Shown here one piece after another: positions 33,171-42,226 of a DNA stretch of 50,141 bases. Position numbers and translations under genes: made by a program. The DNA comes from Bacteroidia bacterium (GTDB lineage: Bacteria; Bacteroidota; Bacteroidia; J057). Location of the stretch: positions 1-50,141 of the forward strand of contig JAUIKF010000060.1 in NCBI GenBank assembly GCA_030430575.1. Direction: 5' to 3'. Numbering within the stretch: the stretch's first letter is position 1; the number at the start of each line of letters is the position of its first letter. Below the pieces are notes generated by a model. It saw only the letters and a program-made list of their open reading frames with translations. It was not told the origin of the DNA and did no database searches.

Positions 33171-36100
33171 TTACTTTTGGATCAATACTTTTCCTGCCAA
33201 AACGGTGTCAACCTTTAACAGGTACATGCCATCTGACAGATGCGAAACTTCAAAAGTGGCTTTCCCTGAAGCAAAATTGGTTCTTTTTTCAAATATCAAC
33301 CTACCTGCCAAATCATACATTTGAACCGTTAATGATTTCCCGGGTGTGGGAGATATTTTGAGTAAAAATTCTCCAGTAGTTGGATTAGGATAAACCACAA
33401 AGGATGAATTTAACCCTAAATCGATTCCTGTGACTGTGAATGGATAACCTGCTGAAGGGTCAGAAGGGCAGCCATTGACCGTGACGATTACGGTGTAGGT
33501 GCCTGACTGGGTAGGCTGGACGCCATGGCCATTTTGAGACACAAGAACCCCGTTGACAAACCATTGGTACGTATCTCCCACAACAGAAGATTGCAAAGAA
33601 TCCCTTACAGGTTGCAAGATGACGGGGGTGGAAGGAAGGGGTTGCACCATCACGTCGAATGGATCCGAAAAAGGACTCACGCAGCCATTGCCGTCTGTGA
33701 CAGATACGCTAAAGGTCCCAACGGAAGATACTGTCAATCCATTTCCCGTGGTTCCATTGGACCAGGTGTAGGAAGAAAAACCTGGAGTAGCCATGAGGGT
33801 TGTGGAATCTCCGTCACATATTTCACCTATCCCTGTAATCACAGGCTTCTGAGGAAGGGGATTTACGGTAACTGTAAATGGATCAGAAATAGGGCTGGCG
33901 CAGCCGTTCATATCTGTCAAGAAGACTGAAAAAGACCCTGGGTTTGTGACCGTTTGTCCACTGCCCATCGCGCCATTGGACCAGGTATAGGAAGCAAAAC
34001 CTGAAGAGGCCATAAAAGTGGCTGAATCCCCATCACATATTTCGCTGGTTCCAGTGATTACAGGTTTTGGAGGAAGTGGATTTACCCTTACGGTAAATGG
34101 ATCAGAAATGGGGCTTACACATCCGTTGGTATCTGTGACAGATACACTAAAGGTGCCTGCATGTGTGACATTTTGTGTATTTCCTAAAGCACCGTTAGAC
34201 CAAGTGTAATTGGGGAAACCAGCAGGGGTGGTAAAGTGAGCGGTATCTCCGTCGCATATTTCGCTTGTGCCCGCGATCAGGGGTTTCTGTGGAAGCGAAT
34301 TTACAGAAACGGCAAACGGGTCAGAAATCGGGCTGACACAGCCGTTGGCATCTATAACGAACACCGTAAAAGTGTCAGCACTTGTCACAATTTGCCCACT
34401 TCCTGAAGCGCCATTGGACCAAGTGTAAATAGAGAATCCACTGAGAGTCGAAAGCCTTGCAGAATCACCATAACATATTTCAGTAATGCCTGCGATAATA
34501 GGTTGTTGGGGGAGAGGGTTTACCACAACGGTAAAAGGATCAGATATGGGGCTGATGCAGCCATTTGAATCTGCAACGAATACCGTTAAAGTGCTTGCAT
34601 TTGTTACCGTTTGGTTGGGCCCCACAGCCCCATTGGACCAAGTGTAGGTAGAGAATCCAGTAGGTGCAGAAATGCTGGTAGAATCTCCATCACAGATGGA
34701 ACTAATGCCAGTGATAACAGGTTTTTGGGGAAGGGGGGGTACGGTGACGTTAAAAGGATCCGAAATAGGACTGACACAACCGTTCGAATCAGTGACAGAA
34801 ACGGTATAAATGCCTGCGTTTGTGACGGATTGTACATTCCCTACATACCCATTAGACCAAATATAAGCTGAGAAGCCAGCGGACACCATCAAGCTGGTAG
34901 AATCACCATTACAGATGGAACTGATGCCAGTAATGCTAGGCTTTTGTGGAAGCGGATTTTGGGTAATGATAACAGGAGTAGAGACCGCACTGGTACACCC
35001 TTGTACATTGGTCACAGCAACGCTATAATTTCCCCCACTTTTCACGTGAATAGTGGGAGTTGTTTGTCCATTTGACCATAGATAACCAGTTTGCCCAGGG
35101 GGAGCTACCAGCAGCAGACTGTCTCCTGCACAAAAGGCTGCTTGGCTCATTAGAATCTGAGGCGTTGGCGGAATAGAATCTCTCGTAATGGTGAGTTGAT
35201 CCGTAAATACAACCTGACATAATTCCGTTTTCCACTCCAAAATAGTGACCCCATGAGATAAACCTGTAACTAATGCTTTTGCGCTAGAAGAATCCGAAAA
35301 GACAGCATTTCCACTGACCACTCGCCAGGATCCAAAGCCTTTCAAGGGAATCGTAGCATCCAACGTAACGGTGTCGGTGCAAGTTTGAATATTGGTCCCT
35401 GCATCAGCTATTGACGGAGTATCACAAACAGAGACTAGCCATGGTTTAAGGTCTACATAGGTGGTATCCCAGATGGTATGGAAGATAGGAGGCGTGCGGA
35501 CGGGAGGGTTGAAGTCAAAATATATATCCGCAAAATTCTCAATCTGGGTGCCAAGGGGCAAGGTATCATAGGGTGAGATACTGAATTTTACAAATCCTTC
35601 ACTTGCGGGAAGATTGGTTCCACTATCTACTAGGGCTATCGGATTGAAGACAAAGGAAAGAAGGGGTCTTTCCACCCCTGAGACATTTAGGGTATAGGGG
35701 TGAGAACTCACGCCTTGGCGGAATGTGGAGAAGTCCAAATGGGGAGAAAGGGTATCTATGAGGACAACCTGGAAAGCTGTGTCATTTCCCGTATTCTGAA
35801 ACCGAATGGTATAGTCCAATCCCGTTCCAGGCTTGATATTGTGCTGGGCAGAAAACCCTGCTGGCTGGGCCAGCTTGTCATTGGGGTCAAATGAATTTCG
35901 AATTTCGCTACAATCCACATCGGTCGTCACATCATTAGGGTCAGATTGAGGATACGGAATGACAAACCCTTTGCTCACCACAAATCCACTTGAAAGGCCA
36001 CAAGCTTCCTTGGTTCCTACTAAGAATTTGCTGAAAGGGTGCAGGGGAACCTGATCTACTTCCAGCCTAGAAGTTTTTGCATTGGTGATAACCTGTATTA

Positions 36101-38153
36101 CGACACTATCACCTGCTGCTAGTAACACTTTGCCCACATTCACAAGCGCAGAATCCAGAAAAATCCTGAATTCAGAGCTGTCTGACATATTGCAGGTGCC
36201 GACATTGATGATGGTATATTCGACTACATCAAGGTTGATACAGTTTAATTTAATATTTAGGCGATCTCCACACCATGCCGGTTTTATATTGCAGTTTGGT
36301 GTAGGGGTTATCCATGATTTGACACAAGGAGAAAGGCCAAAAAAATCAAAATTACAGGTCACAGAATCCCGAATAGTAATGGTGGCAGATGAAAGGGGAG
36401 GTACTTTCCCTAAATCAAAGGAAATCAAATTGCCTTGAGAGATAGTAAAGGGAACACTTGCAAATAAGGGCCAAATTCCAGGGGAATATTCAATATGGGC
36501 TTTTACATTATAGGCTGTGTCGAGGCCGAGATTGGCATAATTTAAGTAGGTAGAGGAACCAGAGCAAAAGCGCCTCCTGCCACTCATGACATTTATGGAC
36601 ATCTTATGGCAAGGCGTAAAATTCACCCCATAGTCAAAACCAGATGTGTCTTCGCTAGTAGAGTCTACTTTAAGGCTATATGTCTTTGCTTGACAATGTG
36701 TGACAGAATCTCCAACTGGGATAAGCTCAAAATCATACGACCCGGGTCCTAAATCGAGCTTAAAATGTCCTTGTCTATCCGTCATGGTTCTAGCCCCTAA
36801 CGGATTTGTTTGGATGATCCAATTGGGGATTCCTATTTCTGTAGTTTGTTGGGTACAGTCTGTATTTTTATCCAGATAGACCTTTCCTCGCACACTGATC
36901 AGGGAAGGCGTAAAAATATAGGCTTTAGGCCGGAACGTACCAATTATTGCATGTTTTTCTGACAAACAAACATTGTATCCAAAATTATCATTAACCCCCC
37001 TATCATAAGGAATAATTTTCTGGGTTTGTTCCCACCGGCCAATATAAGTTTTCTCAAAAATATAAGCATTTCCTCCTCCAAAAAACCGTGGGCTTGTAGG
37101 AGTTAGCCCTTTTTCCATCCTTGGAGCACCTATGAGGATACGATCTTTGTGGATCGAAACCGAAAAACCAAAACGAGCATTTACATCTGAATCTAAACTG
37201 GCAAGTTTTTGGAAATAAACCCAGTCTCCAAAACTGTTTCTTTCAAACACATAGGCCACACCTCCTCCTAGGACACCATTAGGGCCTAAATTACTGGATC
37301 CCCCTCTTTTATTATAAGCACCTATCACCGCAGTCCCTTCATAAATCCCTACTGAGATGCCAAAATAATCTTCTTCCTCTTGATCTGGTGCAGAGATATA
37401 TGCAACTTCATTCCAGGTACCACTTGAATCTCGCTCGTAAATGGCAGCAGCCCCCATATCGTTGAAACCTCTTTTGAGTTTACCCTTCCAAATCCCCACA
37501 ATGGCTGTATTTCCATGAATGGCTACAGACTGCCCAAATTCAGGATAATCATAAGCAGTGATTTTGAAAATTTTTTGCACCTCATTCCATACCCCATTGG
37601 AATCCCGTTCAAAAATATAGGCCGAGCCATTATCCCGCATAGAGACACCTCCAACCGCCATCGTGTCATCTCCTGGTGCCCCAATGATGGCATAGTCGCC
37701 AGAGATGGAAATGGAATTCCCAAAAGCCCTTCTAGGCCCATCAGAAGGATACAGCCTCTGGACTTCTACCCAGGTGCCATTTGGCAATAGATCAAAAACT
37801 ACCACGGTGTCGATACCTTCCTTGGTGAAAAAGGGATTGGGTGGGGTTCCCGCGCCGATCATGGCCGTAGTTCCCGACAGGGCCGTTGCCGTTCCAGAAA
37901 ATCCACTTCCACTAGGGTGTCCTATTTCAGGAGTAATTAAACTTTGCAAGGTATCCCACCCCCCATTCGCATTTCTTTTATACATAAAACTGGGGTAGGT
38001 ACCTATCAAAGCATAGTCTCCATCCACAGATACACTTCTGACGGTAGGTGTTCCTATCCAAGGTTCTAGCTTAGCAGATTGCATAAAGTTTTGAGCAGAT
38101 AAGCCAAAACCATATAAGAAAGCAGAGATAAATAGCAGATGGTTGATTTTCAT
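33171..38153 (-). CDS. Large T9SS-secreted protein with FG-GAP, DUF11-like and Ig-like repeats
   Basis: The start is taken at ATG 38153 (MKINHLLFISAFLYGFGLSA), a clean signal peptide. An upstream ATG at 38189 would add residues encoded by a 16-base tandem repeat. The product is about 1660 residues. The order is FG-GAP-like beta-propeller repeats (IGAPGDDTMAVGG and kin, roughly 35-410), a SdrD-B-like domain (GKVYLDKNTDCTQ, about 420-490), and a DUF11-type domain (YTIRFQNTGNDTAFQVVLID, about 775-890). Then come seven Ig-like repeats of 73 residues, a tail module shared with the giant neighbour, and a type A T9SS sorting domain (VYPNPTTGEFLLK to GMYLLKVD). It is convergent with the giant gene, and the two likely act at the same surface. 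No enzymatic motif seen. Confidence 0.92.
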   Translation of the reverse strand: MKINHLLFISAFLYGFGLSAQNFMQSAKLEPWIGTPTVRSVSVDGDYALIGTYPSFMYKRNANGGWDTLQSLITPEIGHPSGSGFSGTATALSGTTAMIGAGTPPNPFFTKEGIDTVVVFDLLPNGTWVEVQRLYPSDGPRRAFGNSISISGDYAIIGAPGDDTMAVGGVSMRDNGSAYIFERDSNGVWNEVQKIFKITAYDYPEFGQSVAIHGNTAIVGIWKGKLKRGFNDMGAAAIYERDSSGTWNEVAYISAPDQEEEDYFGISVGIYEGTAVIGAYNKRGGSSNLGPNGVLGGGVAYVFERNSFGDWVYFQKLASLDSDVNARFGFSVSIHKDRILIGAPRMEKGLTPTSPRFFGGGNAYIFEKTYIGRWEQTQKIIPYDRGVNDNFGYNVCLSEKHAIIGTFRPKAYIFTPSLISVRGKVYLDKNTDCTQQTTEIGIPNWIIQTNPLGARTMTDRQGHFKLDLGPGSYDFELIPVGDSVTHCQAKTYSLKVDSTSEDTSGFDYGVNFTPCHKMSINVMSGRRRFCSGSSTYLNYANLGLDTAYNVKAHIEYSPGIWPLFASVPFTISQGNLISFDLGKVPPLSSATITIRDSVTCNFDFFGLSPCVKSWITPTPNCNIKPAWCGDRLNIKLNCINLDVVEYTIINVGTCNMSDSSEFRIFLDSALVNVGKVLLAAGDSVVIQVITNAKTSRLEVDQVPLHPFSKFLVGTKEACGLSSGFVVSKGFVIPYPQSDPNDVTTDVDCSEIRNSFDPNDKLAQPAGFSAQHNIKPGTGLDYTIRFQNTGNDTAFQVVLIDTLSPHLDFSTFRQGVSSHPYTLNVSGVERPLLSFVFNPIALVDSGTNLPASEGFVKFSISPYDTLPLGTQIENFADIYFDFNPPVRTPPIFHTIWDTTYVDLKPWLVSVCDTPSIADAGTNIQTCTDTVTLDATIPLKGFGSWRVVSGNAVFSDSSSAKALVTGLSHGVTILEWKTELCQVVFTDQLTITRDSIPPTPQILMSQAAFCAGDSLLLVAPPGQTGYLWSNGQTTPTIHVKSGGNYSVAVTNVQGCTSAVSTPVIITQNPLPQKPSITGISSICNGDSTSLMVSAGFSAYIWSNGYVGNVQSVTNAGIYTVSVTDSNGCVSPISDPFNVTVPPLPQKPVITGISSICDGDSTSISAPTGFSTYTWSNGAVGPNQTVTNASTLTVFVADSNGCISPISDPFTVVVNPLPQQPIIAGITEICYGDSARLSTLSGFSIYTWSNGASGSGQIVTSADTFTVFVIDANGCVSPISDPFAVSVNSLPQKPLIAGTSEICDGDTAHFTTPAGFPNYTWSNGALGNTQNVTHAGTFSVSVTDTNGCVSPISDPFTVRVNPLPPKPVITGTSEICDGDSATFMASSGFASYTWSNGAMGSGQTVTNPGSFSVFLTDMNGCASPISDPFTVTVNPLPQKPVITGIGEICDGDSTTLMATPGFSSYTWSNGTTGNGLTVSSVGTFSVSVTDGNGCVSPFSDPFDVMVQPLPSTPVILQPVRDSLQSSVVGDTYQWFVNGVLVSQNGHGVQPTQSGTYTVIVTVNGCPSDPSAGYPFTVTGIDLGLNSSFVVYPNPTTGEFLLKISPTPGKSLTVQMYDLAGRLIFEKRTNFASGKATFEVSHLSDGMYLLKVDTVLAGKVLIQK
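33625..35170 (-). repeat. Tandem 219-base coding repeats (Ig-like)
   Basis: Seven consecutive units of about 73 codons each begin with a form of KPVITGISSICDGDS and contain YTWSNG and NGCVSPISDPF. DNA identity between units is visibly high (for example in the ATTTCGCTGGTTCC and AAATGGATCAGAAAT blocks). This favours unit gain and loss by recombination. Confidence 0.85.
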
Positions 38154-38154
38154 A

Positions 38155-38186
38155 ATATTAGGATTGATGGATATTAGGATTGATGG
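38155..38186. repeat. 16-base tandem duplication before the large surface-protein gene
   Basis: ATATTAGGATTGATGG occurs twice in a row (38155-38170 and 38171-38186), just upstream of the preferred start codon. Confidence 0.9.
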
Positions 38187-38254
38187 CAAATGATTAAATA
38201 GCTTGTGACAAAAACAGAAGATGCTAGCTATTCCAAGTGAAATTATGGTAAAAA

Positions 38255-38425
38255 ATGGACTTTCTCAATCCGCCTTCTAGTTTTGTATGGGAAAAAATCG
38301 ACCATCGGTTCAATGGCCTGGAACGATGGATTGATGCTCTAGCCCTTTCAAGACCTAGAACGGAAGTAATCGAAGGCTTTCAAGACCGCCTTCGAAAGGT
38401 TGAGGAAAAAGTATTTGCCAACTAA
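38255..38425 (+). CDS. Tiny coiled-coil protein (56 residues), paralogue of the one at 21045
   Basis: An open frame from ATG 38255 to TAA 38423-38425 encodes a 56-residue charged helical protein. Its C-terminus RLRKVEEKVFAN parallels RLTRIEEKVFMN of the 77-residue protein encoded at 21045-21278. It lies in the divergent gap between the large surface-protein gene and the convergent membrane/HTH gene, 4 bases from the latter's stop. Shortness makes it uncertain, but the shared ending supports a real gene. Function unknown. Confidence 0.5.
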   Translation: MDFLNPPSSFVWEKIDHRFNGLERWIDALALSRPRTEVIEGFQDRLRKVEEKVFAN

Positions 38426-38429
38426 GCGT

Positions 38430-39557
38430 CTAGATCACCTCCAAATCCCTTTTTTCTATTCCAAGATTAAGGTATATCGCCACCGTATCCCTCGATATCC
38501 CTGCTTTCTTCGCAATATCTGTCTTCACATATCGTCCTCGCTCTGCGAGTACTTCTTGTGCTACGCGTAAAAAGCGCTGGTATTTTTCGTGGTCTATATT
38601 TCGTGGAGATGGAGGGTTTATTGCCTTTGAGGTTTTCTTGAGTCGACTATTGGGTAGCCCATTTACCTGCCTGATTTTTTGATGTTGTGCTACTGGTGCC
38701 GCTTGTGGCTTCTTCTCTCCTTCCAAATACGCCCACACCGCCCCTGCATACATCCCCACCCTTGTCGAAGCGATAATCATCAAGAAATACATCAGCCCCA
38801 CCAACATCCCCAACATATCTACTTTTGCAGATCGCTCTTGGGTGTAGCTGCGCTGATCATCTTGAACTCGGGCAGCTTCATTGGCCAGTTCTTGTGATTT
38901 TGTAGTCCGAAGCTGAACCAGTTCCTTTTGCAGGGCTGCATATTCGTCAAGGACTTCTTGGGAAATCCATTTGGTGGGCGCTTCTGGGATATAGACTTGG
39001 CCTCGATAGATGAAGTGCAATTGTTGCATCTCTTGTTGCCTCAGTTCTACCTTACTAATCAAAGTGTCGTAACGCGCCATGATGGCACTCGACTGGCTCG
39101 CTGTGCCTTTATCTGTAAGTTTTTCAACTACAGGTGCCACGCTGGAGAAGTTCACATACAGGTCTAGGGTAATAATGGTAGCTGCAAGAATTAGCGACAA
39201 GACCAGCCCCACTACTTGCCCTTTATTGAACTGCCCGCCTTGCAAGCGGTAGCCCACTTGCCCCATCGCATGGCTCACAAATAAATAGGCACTTCCAGCA
39301 ATAAATACTGTGATCCCCAAGGCGATGGTTTCAGCGTTTTGAAAGCCTTCACAAAAGCTCAAGGTGCGGGTATATCCCAACCAAGCTGACAGCACAGCTA
39401 GAATCAAGCTAAAGCTATGAAGTATCAGGAAGTAGCCTAATTCGCGTTTGAGAGAAGCGTTGCCATCAAGTCGTCCTGCGAATACAGCCAAGACAATTCC
39501 TAGGATTCCCGTTGGAATCGCCTTATCAGTATTTGGGGATTGTGTCTGCTTTTTCAT
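38430..39557 (-). CDS. Polytopic membrane protein with coiled coil and C-terminal HTH
   Basis: This 375-residue protein has hydrophobic segments near 19-33, 42-62, 75-99, 116-138 and 247-271. A charged helical, likely coiled-coil stretch (about 150-245, ELRQQEMQQLHF, ALQKELVQLRTTKSQEL) lies before the last one. After a proline-rich linker the C-terminus has RYVKTDIAKKAGISRDTVAIY (about 343-363), a helix-turn-helix of the replication-initiator or resolvase style. It follows the coupling-protein gene by 15 bases and closes the transfer operon. I do not know a named family. A membrane-tethered DNA-binding protein that places the element near the transfer pore is a plausible but untested role. 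Confidence 0.75.
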   Translation of the reverse strand: MKKQTQSPNTDKAIPTGILGIVLAVFAGRLDGNASLKRELGYFLILHSFSLILAVLSAWLGYTRTLSFCEGFQNAETIALGITVFIAGSAYLFVSHAMGQVGYRLQGGQFNKGQVVGLVLSLILAATIITLDLYVNFSSVAPVVEKLTDKGTASQSSAIMARYDTLISKVELRQQEMQQLHFIYRGQVYIPEAPTKWISQEVLDEYAALQKELVQLRTTKSQELANEAARVQDDQRSYTQERSAKVDMLGMLVGLMYFLMIIASTRVGMYAGAVWAYLEGEKKPQAAPVAQHQKIRQVNGLPNSRLKKTSKAINPPSPRNIDHEKYQRFLRVAQEVLAERGRYVKTDIAKKAGISRDTVAIYLNLGIEKRDLEVI

Positions 39558-39572
39558 GTGTTTATGTGGCTA

Positions 39573-41393
39573 TTAAAGCCCTAAAATGACCTGAGCCTCA
39601 TGGTGTATCCGCTCAAAATTCCGTTCTGTATCAAACCCTGTCACAAATACAGGCAGCGGTTCATAGGTGCCCTTTTTCCGCTTAATGATCCCGCGAAACC
39701 ATTGATTCTTTTTCCCCACCGAAATACCCACAAATTCTCCTAAAGAGAGGTCGATCACTTCTTGAGGTTTTAAGCGTGACATTTCTCGTTCTTGAAAGGA
39801 TAGGGAGCTTTGGGACTTAGCAGAGTTGTTTCGTCGATTTTGATGGCGGGTAATGATTTCTTTCTCTGCCTTCCCAAACATCGAACTCACATAGGCTGCC
39901 GTTTTATGGTTGCTGGCCTTGCCAAAGAGTTGCGTGGACAGCGTCCCCAATAACACATCGGCCTGCGTCTGGCCCATCCGTTTCACTATCTGGCTAATGT
40001 CCTGCGCTACATAGACGGTCGCTATTTTATTGGACCTGCCAGTTGCCGGGATCAGTTCTAGGTTTGGGATGTGGGTGGTAGGGGCTTCGTCTAACATAAC
40101 AATGCTCTGGTGGCGACCAGGCCGATTCATCCGTTTTAAGGCGGCTGTGATAATGAGTGACACAACAGGCGCAAGCGCATCGGGCAAGTCAGGGTCATTA
40201 CCTACTACCAACAGCTTCTTATCCTTAGGATCATTTACCTCCAAATCAAAATCACTTTCAGACATCACCCAAGCGATCTCGGGGGTGTTGAGTTTTGCCA
40301 AGGAGGTTTGGATGGTAGCCAAAACACCTGCTAATTGGCGACCTGCCTCATTTTCTATGGCCACCATGAGGCTGGCAATCAGCCCTGCTGTCTCTGGGTC
40401 AGATTCCAGGAGTTTGAGCAAGCGTTCATGGTCTTTATGACAAATCAAGGCAATGGCATGAGGCAAGGTGCATTGCCTAGGGTGGTGTTTTTTCAAGAAC
40501 CAGATGACTGCTGTAAGTAGTGCCACCGCTGAGCGCAGCCAAAAGTCTAGCCTGATGATGCTTTCTGGTATTAGGTTAAAGATAATGGCCTGGGCATACT
40601 CTTGGGCGTAGGCAATAGAAGGCATATTTCCAGGTTCTAAAGGATTTACCCGATGACTTCTGCTGAGGTCTGTAAAGTTGATGACATAGAGGGTAATGTC
40701 ACGTTTAGCGGCCAGTAATTGGGTATAGGCAACGCGAGCTAGATTAGGGAATTTAAAATCATAGATTATCCCTGTATAGTCCTTTTTAATGGCTTGCATA
40801 ATGATCGACACAACTACTGAAAATGTCTTCCCGCTACCTGGCCCGCCGATACACAGTATTCCCCGCTGCGGGTCAAGGATATTCACCCAGCCATTGTGAA
40901 GACGTAAATTGAAGCTCAATTTATTTTCCAGCTTCTTTTTTGGAGTTTCTATTCCCCAATTTCTTTGTGGCATAAGCGCGCTTATGAGAGAGGGTAAAGT
41001 GAGACCAATTACGAGCATTGCTACAGGGTAGCCATATCGCCAACTAATTCTGGACATCGTTGGTAACTGCCAGATAAAGAGAATGCCAAGCAGGCATAGA
41101 ATAGCGCAGAGAATTCCTCCCCAAATAGATACTTTAATAGGGAAAATCCCGTCCTGTCCCTGCCTTATGGGATCAGTTTGTAATGACATCAGAGCCAATG
41201 CATACAGCAAAGGCGTTCCTAGCCTCAGAAATGGCATGATTCGGTTGATCTCCTCTAATAGTCCGATGGACATTTTAAATTGCCCAAGCCATTCGGGATA
41301 CCAAGCCAGCAGCAAGTATTCGCCTAGTATCAGCGCAAAACCAGCCCCGCACAGGAGGATTATCAGCATTGTATGTTGGGATATATTTTTCAC
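39573..41393 (-). CDS. VirD4/TraG-type conjugative coupling protein
   Basis: A 606-residue type IV coupling protein that links the relaxase-DNA complex to the secretion channel. Four N-terminal membrane segments lie in the first 150 residues. Walker A GGPGSGKTF is at 183-191 and Walker B IVMLDEAPT has D435 and E436. The segment GRSNKIATVYVAQDISQIV and the later QLFGKASNHKTAAYVSSMFG are typical of TraG/VirD4 ATPases. The start overlaps the relaxase stop by 4 bases. In Bacteroidota literature this role is often called MobC or TraG-like; I give no symbol because the VirB4 homologue here also bears the TraG name. Confidence 0.93.
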   Translation of the reverse strand: MKNISQHTMLIILLCGAGFALILGEYLLLAWYPEWLGQFKMSIGLLEEINRIMPFLRLGTPLLYALALMSLQTDPIRQGQDGIFPIKVSIWGGILCAILCLLGILFIWQLPTMSRISWRYGYPVAMLVIGLTLPSLISALMPQRNWGIETPKKKLENKLSFNLRLHNGWVNILDPQRGILCIGGPGSGKTFSVVVSIIMQAIKKDYTGIIYDFKFPNLARVAYTQLLAAKRDITLYVINFTDLSRSHRVNPLEPGNMPSIAYAQEYAQAIIFNLIPESIIRLDFWLRSAVALLTAVIWFLKKHHPRQCTLPHAIALICHKDHERLLKLLESDPETAGLIASLMVAIENEAGRQLAGVLATIQTSLAKLNTPEIAWVMSESDFDLEVNDPKDKKLLVVGNDPDLPDALAPVVSLIITAALKRMNRPGRHQSIVMLDEAPTTHIPNLELIPATGRSNKIATVYVAQDISQIVKRMGQTQADVLLGTLSTQLFGKASNHKTAAYVSSMFGKAEKEIITRHQNRRNNSAKSQSSLSFQEREMSRLKPQEVIDLSLGEFVGISVGKKNQWFRGIIKRKKGTYEPLPVFVTGFDTERNFERIHHEAQVILGL

Positions 41394-42226
41394 CTGTTAG
41401 GATCGATTTCTTGTTTTTCGCCTTGTTCAACAGTAATGTCTTGCCCTGACTTCAGGACTGCTCCCACAGAGCGGAGCGAAGCCGAGAGTTGTGTCTTTTG
41501 TAGCGATTGAGCTTGTTCAGCCTTTAGGGATGCCTGCATTTCTGCTTTTTCTCGCGCTGTGCCGTAGCGCATGGCATTGCGGTAGCGAAACGTCTCTTTT
41601 GGAGATCGCTTATACCCCGTCTCTTGGTCAAAGGCTTGTTCTGCTGCTGTATAGAAAGCCTTGCGGTCAAATCCACCCCGAACAGGGCCATTTTGGGTGC
41701 TTCGGTGGTTTGATAAGGGGCTAAATTGTCGCTTCCCTGATCGATCTTTTCGAGCCACAATCACATGAATATGGGTTTGGTTGCCTGGCTTTAGTTCGCC
41801 TTGTTTTACCAATCCATCCTTCACTGCTTGATCATATCCTTTGTATTTGCGGTTATATTCGATCTTGGCAAAATATACCAGGTCACGACCTTTGATCCCC
41901 CGATTAAAATTCTCCGCATAGGCATCCATCACCCGATGGGTAAAGGCACGCAGCTTTTGTGGATCATTGCCAATATGTTGTAATTCTTTCCAAGAAGGAC
42001 TGATATTCATCATATAGAACTTTCCATCTCGTTTTTTAAGGCCCAGTTTATTCTGATCAATCGCCTCAATGACTTCTTCTACTTGTACCTTGTCCTTGTC
42101 TCTGGAGAAAAACCACTCCTTTTCATGTGTGCCTTTGTCTTTGTTTTCTTTTTCAAGGTAAAAAACCAGGGTGCGTACACTCCCTGCATTACTTCCTTTT
42201 TCCGAGCGTGTGATGTTAATATTCAT
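41390..42226 (-). CDS. DUF5712/MobB-like relaxase
   Basis: The start is set at ATG 42226 (MNINITRSEKGSNAGSVRTL); upstream residues up to 42301 lie over the preceding gene and do not fit the family. The 278-residue protein shows VFYLEKENK, NISPSWKELQHIG and AYAENFNRGIKGRDLVYFAK. It also has the metal-binding HIH motif at 152-154 in THIHVIVARKD, followed by LSNHR. This matches the DUF5712 relaxase group of Bacteroidota ICEs, which nick oriT and pilot DNA into the recipient. A catalytic tyrosine cannot be assigned surely; Y in VYFAKIEYNRKYKG is a candidate. It overlaps both neighbours. Confidence 0.88.
   Translation of the reverse strand: MNINITRSEKGSNAGSVRTLVFYLEKENKDKGTHEKEWFFSRDKDKVQVEEVIEAIDQNKLGLKKRDGKFYMMNISPSWKELQHIGNDPQKLRAFTHRVMDAYAENFNRGIKGRDLVYFAKIEYNRKYKGYDQAVKDGLVKQGELKPGNQTHIHVIVARKDRSGKRQFSPLSNHRSTQNGPVRGGFDRKAFYTAAEQAFDQETGYKRSPKETFRYRNAMRYGTAREKAEMQASLKAEQAQSLQKTQLSASLRSVGAVLKSGQDITVEQGEKQEIDPNR

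Noticed and set aside
33525-37998. Numerous plus-strand frames opposite the large surface-protein gene
   Set aside because: They are antisense to a repeat-rich coding region, have low-complexity composition and no family resemblance.
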